From Flavobacteriales bacterium UBA3431 (GTDB lineage: Bacteria; Bacteroidota; Bacteroidia; Flavobacteriales; Schleiferiaceae), in contig DFSS01000008.1 in NCBI GenBank assembly GCA_002381225.1, positions 1-8,420 of the forward strand: a stretch of 8,420 nucleotides of DNA. The letters run 5' to 3'. Below the pieces are notes generated by a model. The model was not told the DNA's origin, ran no database searches, and worked only from the letters and a program-made list of their open reading frames with translations. Position numbers and translations under genes: made by a program. Positions 1-6,656 of the stretch are shown here, piece by piece; the stretch's first letter is position 1, and each line of letters begins with the position of its first letter.

Positions 1-1292
1 CCAATCGTGGAAGTTAACAGGGAGGCATCTTCATGCCCCACCGCTTGGATGAAGTCCGACACCAGCTTCCAGTCGCCCCCGCCATGGCCATCCGTTTTTT
101 GCTCCCAAACAGTCTTCTCGCCCGTCCGAAAATCCGTGTGCGTGAAGTGCGTCATATCTCCCACAACATCTCCCATGCTGCCCATCACGCGCGTTCGGCG
201 CCCATGGTACGAAGTGAAGGCCTCCATATTAAATGCGGCGGTTACTCCATTTTCAAAAAGCATGTTCATCGTGTAATGATCGGGCTGGTCATTTTCCATG
301 TGGTACACGCACCGGCCGTAGTTGCTTTCGCGCAAGTAATTCATGATGGCATCCCCATGCATTTCCTTGTCCTCTGGAAGGTCAAAGTGGTGGAGCCATG
401 TTCTTTCACGGTGGTAAATCTTCAGGGCCGAATAGGGGCAGTTGGCCTCCACTGCGCAGCCATCCACACAGCGGGGGGTAGACCCGGCTGGGGCATTCTC
501 CGAAGTAAACCAACTCAAATCCCCATAGGCATTCAGTGATTTAACCGGGCTCCCAACAAGCCAGCGCAGCATGTCCAAATCGTGGCAGGATTTCGCCAGA
601 ATGATGGGCGCAGTCGCCACAGAATTGTGCCAGTTTCCGCGCACAAAAGAGTGGCTCATATGCACGTGCTGAATGGGCTCAAAGTGTTGAACAGAAACTA
701 CTTTGCCCAGCGCGCCAGACTGAATGATTTCACGCAATTTTTCAAAGTACGGCGCATAGCGGAGCACGTGGCATACGGCTACAATTCGGCCCGTTTTTTC
801 CGCCAAGTTCAAGATGTCTCGACACTCTTTCTCCGAGGGGGAAATAGGCTTTTCAAGGAGAACATGGTAGCCCATCTCGAGCGCTTTCATACAAGGACCA
901 TAATGCAAATCATCCGGGGTGGTGATGATAATCGCATCCGCGAACTTCGGTCGCGCAAACACCTGCTCCCAGGTCATAAACCGGTTCTTCTTGGGAATGC
1001 TGTGCTTTTCGGCATAGCGTTCATTTCGAATGGCAATGGGCTCCGCGACACCCACAATGTCCAGCTCCTCGGGAAATTGTACCGCATAGTTTCCATAGAC
1101 GTTGCCGCGGTTGCCTGCCCCACAGGTAATCGCGGTAATCGCCCCTTTGGGCAGGCGTCGCTTGTGAATTTCGGAGGGGATAATCAAGGATTCACCGAAT
1201 TCATTTTTAGCCCATGCAGACAAGGGCAACACCGCGCCCATGGAAAGGCCTAGCGTTTTTAGGATATCTCGACGTGAATAAGACTTGTTCAT
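1..1292 (-). CDS. Tat-exported Gfo/Idh/MocA family oxidoreductase (C-terminus beyond window)
   Basis: Partial gene: 430 complete codons run from an ATG at 1292 off the left edge, with no stop reached. The N-terminus (MNKSYSRRDILKTLG) is a twin-arginine signal (SRRDILK), followed by a hydrophobic stretch and a likely cleavage site after AWA (residues 26-28), so a folded, cofactor-loaded enzyme is probably exported to the periplasm. A Rossmann dinucleotide fold follows, with the Gly-rich turn GAGNRGN at 58-64, the family hallmark EKP at 147-149, and a KSCHDLD motif at 234-240 where the family usually places active-site residues. A Cys-bearing stretch (C275, C279, C285) and GRCVYHMENDQPDH (326-339) resemble one subgroup of periplasmic Gfo/Idh/MocA proteins. 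The family acts on sugars or cyclitols with NAD(P); the substrate here is unknown. The leader TGATAAACC just before the ATG is AT-rich with no Shine-Dalgarno site. A weak -7-like TATGCTTG lies on the minus strand at 1348-1355, without a clear upstream element. Family assignment is firm; substrate is not. Confidence 0.93.
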   Translation of the reverse strand, partial: MNKSYSRRDILKTLGLSMGAVLPLSAWAKNEFGESLIIPSEIHKRRLPKGAITAITCGAGNRGNVYGNYAVQFPEELDIVGVAEPIAIRNERYAEKHSIPKKNRFMTWEQVFARPKFADAIIITTPDDLHYGPCMKALEMGYHVLLEKPISPSEKECRDILNLAEKTGRIVAVCHVLRYAPYFEKLREIIQSGALGKVVSVQHFEPIQHVHMSHSFVRGNWHNSVATAPIILAKSCHDLDMLRWLVGSPVKSLNAYGDLSWFTSENAPAGSTPRCVDGCAVEANCPYSALKIYHRERTWLHHFDLPEDKEMHGDAIMNYLRESNYGRCVYHMENDQPDHYTMNMLFENGVTAAFNMEAFTSYHGRRTRVMGSMGDVVGDMTHFTHTDFRTGEKTVWEQKTDGHGGGDWKLVSDFIQAVGHEDASLLTSTI

Positions 1293-1385
1293 GGTTTATC
1301 AGGTGCGGTTCTGTCATGAATTTACTCACTTCTTAAAGAACCACCACCAAGCATAAACTTTTGCCCGGAGGCTGGGCATTCCTGG

Positions 1386-1931
1386 CTATCCAGGGTGCAT
1401 TTTCATCGCGGACCTATATGCCCGTTCTGCACGCTTTATGCGTAGACTTGGCCACGTTAAAGATGGCCTTAGGCTTGGCCAACCAGATTGGGCTTTTGAC
1501 CAAAAGGATTCATCCCAAATCACATCCTCCAAAAGCAAAAATTCGTAGGCAGACAGGGTCATTAAATCTCCCACCAACGAATACATCTCGGGCACTTGAT
1601 CCGGGGTATCCAGCCACTTTCTCATTTGCGTGATATCCTTGGCGTATCGATCCACAAACAAGGCAGGTTTGGTTGCAGCAAAGAACCACGCCAAGCCATC
1701 CAGCTCTTTTTCAAGTTTTGTGATTTCCTTGCGACACCCGGGGCAACGCCCTGTTTCTTGAACGGTTCTCAAGCTATTTTGCAATGCCATCAGAGACCGT
1801 TGTATCTCCTCCAATTGCCGGCTGACTTTCGCCTTATCTTGATGCGATGATGCCGAATGGGCATGCACCCCAACGGGCAAACTTCCGAACAAAAAAAGCA
1901 CCCAGAAAAAACGAAAAACAACTTGCATCAT
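1386..1931 (-). CDS. Small secreted protein with CPGC motif, function unknown
   Basis: I do not recognise this 181-residue protein. Residues 1-24 form a Sec-type signal peptide: a hydrophobic core (VVFRFFWVLFLFGSLPV) ends at VHA, with likely cleavage before H25. The mature part starts with a helical, probably coiled-coil stretch (about 35-80) interrupted by CPGC at 63-66. That CxxC pair could be a redox or metal-binding site, since these are the only cysteines. Helical segments follow to about residue 135. Near the C-terminus WPSLR occurs twice (151-155 and 160-164), and the tail is basic (RIKRAERAYRSAMK). Two ATGs in a row (MM) open the frame; the first overlaps the start of the divergent glycosylase gene, so its promoter must lie inside that gene. 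The stop lies 93 bases before the oxidoreductase start on the same strand, so co-transcription is possible. The coding call rests on signal peptide, intact length and composition. Confidence 0.75.
   Translation of the reverse strand: MMQVVFRFFWVLFLFGSLPVGVHAHSASSHQDKAKVSRQLEEIQRSLMALQNSLRTVQETGRCPGCRKEITKLEKELDGLAWFFAATKPALFVDRYAKDITQMRKWLDTPDQVPEMYSLVGDLMTLSAYEFLLLEDVIWDESFWSKAQSGWPSLRPSLTWPSLRIKRAERAYRSAMKMHPG
1440..1481 (-). repeat. Short direct duplication inside the secreted protein gene
   Basis: On the minus strand two near-identical 12-base units, TGGCCAAGCCTA and TGGCCAAGTCTA, lie 27 bases apart in the same frame and encode WPSLR twice, separated by PSLT. The spacing is a multiple of three, so the reading frame is kept. 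It looks like a small tandem duplication that has since drifted at one base. Confidence 0.6.
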
Positions 1932-2646
1932 GGAGATGGTAAAGGTAGGTGAAGCGCCGTCTCAATTGAGACACATAACGTGGGCGGAAGAGGTCGTCCA
2001 TGCGCTTCAGGGTCAAGGCATTGAAGCCGATTCGCGAACTATGGAAGCCTATATGAAAAATCAATTTCCATTCCTAGGGCTTAAAAAGCCGCTGCGTTCC
2101 ACCCTGCTCAAGCCCTTGTTTTCGACTGAAAACCTTCCTGAAAAACACCATTTAGAAAGTATTTGTCGTGCATTATGGGCCTTGCCCGAGAGGGAATATC
2201 AGATGGTTGCCCTCGACCTCATCCGGAAATTTGAACGGCGCCTCACCCCAAAAGATCTGTCGTGGATGGAGCACTTGATTCGAGAAAAATCCTGGTGGGA
2301 TAGCGTTGATTTTCTGGCCACCCATCCCGTCGGGTTTTTAGTAGAACGCTACCCCGAAGAGCTCGGCCCATGGTTGGATTCATGGATCACCTCGGATGAC
2401 CTTTGGTTAAATCGTACCGCCATTATTTGCCAAGTGCTATATCGCCAAAAGACGGACAAGGACCTTTTACGACGAGCGATATGTGCACACATCCGCTCCA
2501 CAGAGTTTTTTCATAGAAAAGCCATTGGATGGGCCCTTCGAGCTTATGCACAGCAGGACCCTGAGTGGGTCAGGAATTTTGTCGAAGAGCACCGAAGTGC
2601 TCTGTCTGGCTTGAGTGTTCGCGAAGCCCTCAAGCACCTCGAATAA
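1930..2646 (+). CDS. alkD: AlkD-family DNA alkylation repair glycosylase
   Basis: This 238-residue, all-helical HEAT-like repeat protein matches AlkD, which removes N3- and N7-alkylated purines from DNA by hydrolysing the glycosidic bond without flipping the base. Visible signatures are YMKNQFPFLG (41-50), KKPLRS (52-57), ALWALPEREYQ (81-91), SWWDSVDF (121-128), LWLNRTAIICQ (158-168), KAIGWALRAY (197-206) and SVREALKHLE at the end. From memory of the Bacillus cereus enzyme, its catalytic W109, D113 and W187 correspond to W123, D127 and W201 here, at identical spacing. The constant offset of 14 means the first 14 or so residues are extra relative to that enzyme, while the C-terminus is about 13 residues shorter. 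The ATG at 1930 overlaps the divergent start at 1931. A second in-frame ATG lies at 1936 and a TTG at 1966, and no Shine-Dalgarno site picks among them; the leader is A-rich. Family very likely; exact start uncertain. Confidence 0.93.
   Translation: MEMVKVGEAPSQLRHITWAEEVVHALQGQGIEADSRTMEAYMKNQFPFLGLKKPLRSTLLKPLFSTENLPEKHHLESICRALWALPEREYQMVALDLIRKFERRLTPKDLSWMEHLIREKSWWDSVDFLATHPVGFLVERYPEELGPWLDSWITSDDLWLNRTAIICQVLYRQKTDKDLLRRAICAHIRSTEFFHRKAIGWALRAYAQQDPEWVRNFVEEHRSALSGLSVREALKHLE
1959..1972. repeat. Perfect 14-bp palindrome near the divergent starts
   Basis: GTCTCAATTGAGAC is a perfect palindrome with no spacer. It lies 28 bases upstream of the secreted protein start (on its strand) and within the first codons of the glycosylase frame, in the N-terminal part that does not align with known AlkD. 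It could be a dimeric regulator's operator or chance; no regulator gene is in the window. Confidence 0.4.
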
Positions 2647-2647
2647 A

Positions 2648-2677
2648 AAATCCCGAGCCCATAAGGACTCGGGATTT
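2648..2677 (-). terminator. Rho-independent terminator after the TonB receptor gene
   Basis: AAATCCCGAG and CTCGGGATTT form a perfect 10-bp stem around a 10-base loop, which may pair further (CC with GG). Read on the minus strand, the hairpin is followed by a run of six T (2645-2650 on the plus strand are all A), the classic intrinsic terminator layout, and it lies 22 bases past the receptor's stop. On the plus strand it starts one base after the glycosylase stop but has only the three T of the stem behind it, so it may act more weakly there as a bidirectional terminator. Confidence 0.82.
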
Positions 2678-2692
2678 CGCACCTAAGCGCTT

Positions 2693-2702
2693 TAAACGTT
2701 TA
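2693..2702. repeat. TAAACGTTTA palindrome, copy 1
   Basis: A 10-bp palindrome that includes the receptor's stop codon. Read on the minus strand it is followed by AAGCGCTT, itself a palindrome. The same core, in the context CTAAACGTTTAA(A)GCG, returns at 8399-8408. Confidence 0.35.
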
Positions 2703-5006
2703 GAGGGAGTAGGTGATGCGTCCGAAGAAGAAGCGTCCCATGGTGCCCATTTGGACCGCGTCATACATGCCGCCGGTCTCCGTTTCGGAGTCCTGGAACG
2801 TAGGCAACTGGTCTGTAAGGTTGTTAACGCCAACCGTGGCGCGCAACTTGGCACCTAACGCATAGCTCAATGAAAGGTCCAACGTCAAGCGAGGATCGTA
2901 TACGTCATCCGTACCCACCCAGTCTTCAATGACAATCCGATCAAAGTAGGTTCCGCGCAAAGACGCAAACCACTTACCCTTCGTGTAGTTGACGCCCACA
3001 TTCGCTTTCATAGGTGGCGCAGAGGCCAACAAGAAGAGTTGTTCGCGACGCCCAAAATAGGAGTCTTCCTTACCGGTTAATTGATCGTTCGTGTACACTC
3101 GATCAATCGTCATGTTGTTCACGTTAAGCGCCAGGCTCGTGTTGAGCATACCGCCCGCCAAATTCTTGGCATACGTCGCTACAATGTCAACGCCCGTTGT
3201 ACGCGTGTCTACTGCGTTCGTAAAGAACTGCACATAGCTCACATTTTGGGCTTGTAGGATGCTTCCCACATCCGGATCATCATCGCCAAAGCCACCAGTC
3301 AAAACCACACGATCCTTCACATCCATGGAGTAGCCATCCACAGTCAGGGTGATGCCTCGGGCTGGAGCGGCGGTGAAACCAAAGCTCATGTTTTGGGCGG
3401 TCTCTTGCTTCAAGGCGGAAATACCTAGGGCCGAAGTAATAGGGTCTGCATTGTTGGCCAACTTCGACTCCACCGCAACGCCTGAAACAAAGTTGGTGAA
3501 CGTGCTATTGAAGTACAACTGGGCCAAGGAAGGAGCGCGGAAGCCGGTCGAAAACGATCCACGAATCGCAAATTTCTCATTGATGGCATACCGAGCAGCC
3601 AACTTTCCATTGGTCGTTTGGCCAAAGTCGCTGTAGTTCTCAAAGCGCGCAGCACCCCCGATCATCAAGCGATCTGAAACGTCCCATTCCACATCTAGGA
3701 AAGCGCCCACATTGTTGCGGCCCTCATTCAATTCATTGCTTGGACGGAATCCGGGGAATCCCTGGCTGCCGCCGGGATAATCCGAATCATAGGTCTGCCA
3801 AGAGCCTTCCTCGCCCGCATAGATGTAATAGGACTCCTGTCGAGCCTCGAGCCCAACGGCCACGTTGACACCGTGTCCGGACTCGCCGAAGTATTTATCC
3901 CAGGTCGTTCCTGCAAGGTTCTGGCCCAATCCAAAGCCGCCTGCCTCAAATTCTTTAGGCGTAGTGGGGCCCATGGAGCGGTTCAACGTATTGTGAATCC
4001 AATAATCAAAGTTGTTGCGGCCGACCGAAGCATAAAAATCCGCATTCCAACCCGCTAGTTCCCCACGCAAGCCCGTAGTCCACGACATGTCTCCGATGGT
4101 CGCTTGAATCAGGGGAGAAAAACCATCGGGATAAATACTGGGAATATTTCGGTCCGAACCCGCATCGCGCGTCCAGGCATAGGCGTCTCCTACACGGTTG
4201 TTTACACCACCAAAATTGTAGAGCGTCATAGCGCCCACAGGTATTTCGGAATTCAACCAAAGTCCGGCATTCGTACTCGAAGCATCGCCAAATTCCACGC
4301 GGTAGTCCCCTGCGTCGCGGAAAGTCTTTGCCTTGGAAGAGTATTCGGCTGTAACATTCACCCAGCCGCCAGCCAGATCAAATCCGGTATTTAGACCCGT
4401 TAAACTCGAGCCGCCATCGCCACGCGAGGCCACTCCAAACGCTTGTGTCAGGGTCGTGCCTTTATTCTTTTTGGTGACAATATTGATGACGCCCGCAATC
4501 GCATCTGAACCATACTGGGCAGACGCTCCGTCGCGCAAGACTTCAATGCGGTCAATAGCCGTGGTAGGTAGAGCATTCATGTCCGAACCGGTGTTGCCGC
4601 GTCCGCGTGTTCCATAAATATTGACCAAAGAGCTCTGATGGCGGCGCTTGCCGTTGACTAAAACCAACGTTTGGTCTGGGCCCATACCGCGCAACGTCAC
4701 GGGGTCCACGTGATCTGATCCATCGGATCCCGACTGTTTGTTGGCATTAAATGAAGGAATGCTGAACTGAAGGATCTGGTTGATGTCCAGTTGTCCCACT
4801 TGCTGGCTTAGGGTCGCCATAGGGAGAACGTCTACCGGGACCGGCGTTTGAAGCACGGTACGGTTTTCATTACGTGTGCCGACCACTTTGATTTCTTCCA
4901 GCTTGACTAAGTTGGAATACATCGACGTATCGACAGATTGGGCGGTCGCAGATAGGCTTCCTGCAACCAGCGACACAAAAATGCCGCCATAAAGTGATTT
5001 TTTCAT
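2700..5006 (-). CDS. TonB-dependent outer-membrane receptor
   Basis: This 768-residue protein is a gated beta-barrel importer driven by TonB-ExbBD. The start at 5006 is chosen because MKKSLYGGIFVSLVAGSLSA is a clean signal peptide with cleavage near ATA/QS (about residue 22). The frame stays open to an ATG at 5075, but that would put 23 residues before the signal and overlap the upstream gene. LEEIKVVGTR (36-45) is the TonB-box region. The plug spans about 48-178 with VTLRGMGPDQTLVLVNGKRR (103-122) and IDRIEVLRDGASAQYGSDAI (151-170), then AGVINIVTKK. The barrel follows, ending GVNNLTDQLP and FFFGRITYSL. There is no N-terminal carboxypeptidase-like domain and no SusD partner beside it, so it is not a SusC-type glycan importer. 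The substrate (siderophore, cofactor, lipid or peptide) cannot be read from sequence. It is 44 bases downstream of a YwaF-family gene and ends just before a terminator. Confidence 0.95.
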   Translation of the reverse strand: MKKSLYGGIFVSLVAGSLSATAQSVDTSMYSNLVKLEEIKVVGTRNENRTVLQTPVPVDVLPMATLSQQVGQLDINQILQFSIPSFNANKQSGSDGSDHVDPVTLRGMGPDQTLVLVNGKRRHQSSLVNIYGTRGRGNTGSDMNALPTTAIDRIEVLRDGASAQYGSDAIAGVINIVTKKNKGTTLTQAFGVASRGDGGSSLTGLNTGFDLAGGWVNVTAEYSSKAKTFRDAGDYRVEFGDASSTNAGLWLNSEIPVGAMTLYNFGGVNNRVGDAYAWTRDAGSDRNIPSIYPDGFSPLIQATIGDMSWTTGLRGELAGWNADFYASVGRNNFDYWIHNTLNRSMGPTTPKEFEAGGFGLGQNLAGTTWDKYFGESGHGVNVAVGLEARQESYYIYAGEEGSWQTYDSDYPGGSQGFPGFRPSNELNEGRNNVGAFLDVEWDVSDRLMIGGAARFENYSDFGQTTNGKLAARYAINEKFAIRGSFSTGFRAPSLAQLYFNSTFTNFVSGVAVESKLANNADPITSALGISALKQETAQNMSFGFTAAPARGITLTVDGYSMDVKDRVVLTGGFGDDDPDVGSILQAQNVSYVQFFTNAVDTRTTGVDIVATYAKNLAGGMLNTSLALNVNNMTIDRVYTNDQLTGKEDSYFGRREQLFLLASAPPMKANVGVNYTKGKWFASLRGTYFDRIVIEDWVGTDDVYDPRLTLDLSLSYALGAKLRATVGVNNLTDQLPTFQDSETETGGMYDAVQMGTMGRFFFGRITYSL

Positions 5007-5050
5007 TCCGTTGAGGTTAACTGTGTTATACCCCAAAAGGTAGGAAAAAT

Positions 5051-5761
5051 TCAATTCAATGGACGATCTGACCAATAACGGCGAAACCCATAATAGAACG
5101 CGAGGAATAATCCTATGACAGCCATTTTAATCCACACCAGGTACCCAGGCCACTCGCCCTGAACCAGTGGGTGGTCCACCGGGGGCGGGTTGTTCACGTA
5201 CATGTAATTGGAGCCGAGCCAGGCGTTAATGCCCATCATGGCATACCCCACCAAGAAGGTTAGGATAATGACTTTCCAAACGCCGTCTTTGGCCAAGCGT
5301 CGCCCGCCATGAACCATTAAATAAACGGGAGCCAAAACCACCAAGCCATGCGCCAAATAAAATTGCAGCACATAGCCGAAGGTCGGTTCGGTCTCCAGGG
5401 CGGGAGTCAAAAAGGCTTGGATGCCGCCCAAGGGTCCCCAAAAAGCCAAAAGCTGAAATGCCCAATCTTTTTTGTAGACCAAGTGAATAAAGAGCAAAAC
5501 TTGACTAAAGCTACACATGTGCAACGGCAAGGACTCTTCAACCATGTAAATGCCATCAAAGAGGGCCATGGCGCTGTACCACACCAGATTGGCCAACGTA
5601 AACCAACCTAAAAACTTTTCCCATTTTTCCATCTTGGGGTCGCCCACACGGGGGGCAAAAAAGAAGAGTGCGGCGACTAGGGCCAGCAAGATGCCGTAGC
5701 CGGCGTACCAAACAAAGGACCCCACTTCAATGGGTACCATTTCATAGTGATCAGGATTCAT
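5051..5761 (-). CDS. YwaF/TMEM164-family seven-helix membrane protein, copy 1
   Basis: This 236-residue integral membrane protein has about seven hydrophobic segments (near 15-36, 52-72, 82-97, 101-118, 131-150, 161-181 and 208-226). Family motifs are LPLHMCSFSQ (78-87), FWGPLGGIQAFLTP (107-120), YLAHGLVVLAPVYL (135-148), and GSNYMYVNNPPP (183-194) followed by GEWPGY (202-207). These fit the TIGR02206/YwaF group, which is related to eukaryotic TMEM164. Human TMEM164 is reported to be an acyltransferase forming polyunsaturated ether phospholipids, with an essential Cys; C83 and H138 here sit in the equivalent conserved motifs as I recall them. The bacterial role is not established. The start at 5761 is the only good Met before the first helix. 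It lies 97 bases after the stop of its paralogue and 44 bases before the TonB receptor start, so a shared transcript is likely. Family assignment is solid; acyltransferase activity is inference. Confidence 0.88.
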   Translation of the reverse strand: MNPDHYEMVPIEVGSFVWYAGYGILLALVAALFFFAPRVGDPKMEKWEKFLGWFTLANLVWYSAMALFDGIYMVEESLPLHMCSFSQVLLFIHLVYKKDWAFQLLAFWGPLGGIQAFLTPALETEPTFGYVLQFYLAHGLVVLAPVYLMVHGGRRLAKDGVWKVIILTFLVGYAMMGINAWLGSNYMYVNNPPPVDHPLVQGEWPGYLVWIKMAVIGLFLAFYYGFRRYWSDRPLN

Positions 5762-5858
5762 ATGGATGTGCGTTGGTTCGTGTTAAAGGGTTAAAGCGTT
5801 CTTGGTCTAGCCGGCTGGGCGGGGGAGGCCTCATTTCTGGGCATGAAGCTACATGATT

Positions 5859-6614
5859 CTAGGATTCTGACGCGCGTATGCTTCGCCAAAAGAGGCCCGT
5901 CAAGAGCAAATAATGGGCGGCTCCAGCCACCACAAAGCCCACCAAGTAGACAGGAAAGGCATTAAAACTGCCGTCCACACAGACGCGCATACCGTCAATC
6001 CATTCCCCAATGATCAAGGGGTTTTCTACTTTGGGGGGCGAGCAAAGGAACATGTAATTGCCGCCCGTCAAATAGTTGGCTAGACCAATCGGAATCATCA
6101 AGCCCAGGTTGATGGCCAATACTTTGGCCCATGTCCAACGACCAATGCGCATGCCGCGCACGAAGTGGAAGTACAAGGGAATGATCAGAATGCCGCCGTG
6201 TACCACATAGTATTCGATGTACATGTAGGTGGTGTCGCCGGAGGTTAGTTCCGGTGTGAGCAAGGAGTGAAATCCGCCCACAATTCCCCAAAAGAACAGG
6301 GGATAGTAGGCCCATCGCCAACCAAATAGCAACAAAAAAATGCTCAAAAACCGGCTAAAGCCGCACAAGTGTAGCTCTAGATTGTCCATAATGTTCCAAA
6401 GGTCTGCTTGGACCAGGTGGATGTGCTTGCCAATCCATAAGAGCAGCAAGGCGATACCCCACCCCTTCTCAAAGCGTCGCAGTGCATCCTCTCCGTGTAA
6501 GCGTGAGGCAGCGATCCAAATCACCGCGGCATACAGCGAAAAAATACCGATGCCGCCCCACCAGCCTGAAGAGCCCATGGCGTAGACCGCATGTTCAATT
6601 TGTAAAAAGTTCAT
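5859..6614 (-). CDS. YwaF/TMEM164-family seven-helix membrane protein, copy 2
   Basis: This 251-residue membrane protein is a diverged paralogue of its downstream neighbour. The shared motifs are LELHLCGFSRFL (79-90), FFWGIVGGFHSLLTP (107-121), EYYVVHGGILIIPLYF (134-149) and GGNYMFLCSPP (184-194), then NPLIIGEW (198-205), so C84 and H139 are kept at the same places. Hydrophobic segments lie near 20-36, 53-68, 86-99, 101-119, 134-152, 162-182 and 217-240. It differs after GEW: the other copy has GEWPGY, while this one has IDGMRVCVDGSFNAF before the last helix, a changed loop that may alter substrate or partner. The start at 6614 is 42 bases after the enoyl-CoA hydratase stop; the following gene starts 97 bases after its stop, the longest gap in this run. 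Overall identity to the neighbour is low, so this is an old duplication or separate acquisition rather than a recent copy. Function unknown beyond family. Confidence 0.86.
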   Translation of the reverse strand: MNFLQIEHAVYAMGSSGWWGGIGIFSLYAAVIWIAASRLHGEDALRRFEKGWGIALLLLWIGKHIHLVQADLWNIMDNLELHLCGFSRFLSIFLLLFGWRWAYYPLFFWGIVGGFHSLLTPELTSGDTTYMYIEYYVVHGGILIIPLYFHFVRGMRIGRWTWAKVLAINLGLMIPIGLANYLTGGNYMFLCSPPKVENPLIIGEWIDGMRVCVDGSFNAFPVYLVGFVVAGAAHYLLLTGLFWRSIRASES

Positions 6615-6656
6615 ACTGTGCGTTTAGGTCTCCCCAATTTAGGGAAGTCCAAGCAC

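Noticed and set aside
33..1253. Two plus-strand open frames (33-539 and 582-1253) opposite the oxidoreductase
   Set aside because: They are antisense to an unmistakable Gfo/Idh/MocA gene, show no recognisable domain, and have the mixed composition of shadow translations.
1330..1340. TTCTT-A-AAGAA inverted repeat upstream of the oxidoreductase
   Set aside because: The arms are five A/T-rich bases, which is expected by chance, and no promoter element is placed convincingly around it.
1366..1380. GCCC/GGGC hairpin as a terminator for the secreted protein gene
   Set aside because: The stem is only four bases and no T-run follows on the minus strand.
2565..2858. Small plus-strand frame across the glycosylase end and terminator
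   Set aside because: It reads through the hairpin and into the antisense of the receptor; no homology or start context supports it.
3349..4617. Several 60-100 residue frames on both strands inside the receptor gene
   Set aside because: All are overlapped by the long receptor frame with clear TonB-receptor motifs; none has a signature of its own.
5007..5075. Longer N-terminus for the TonB receptor starting at 5075
   Set aside because: The extra 23 residues precede a complete signal peptide and would overlap the upstream gene's 3' end; MKKSLYGG at 5006 is the natural start.
5995..6321. 108-residue minus-strand frame within TMEM164-like copy 2
   Set aside because: It is an out-of-frame shadow rich in His, Arg and Leu, while the main frame carries every family motif.
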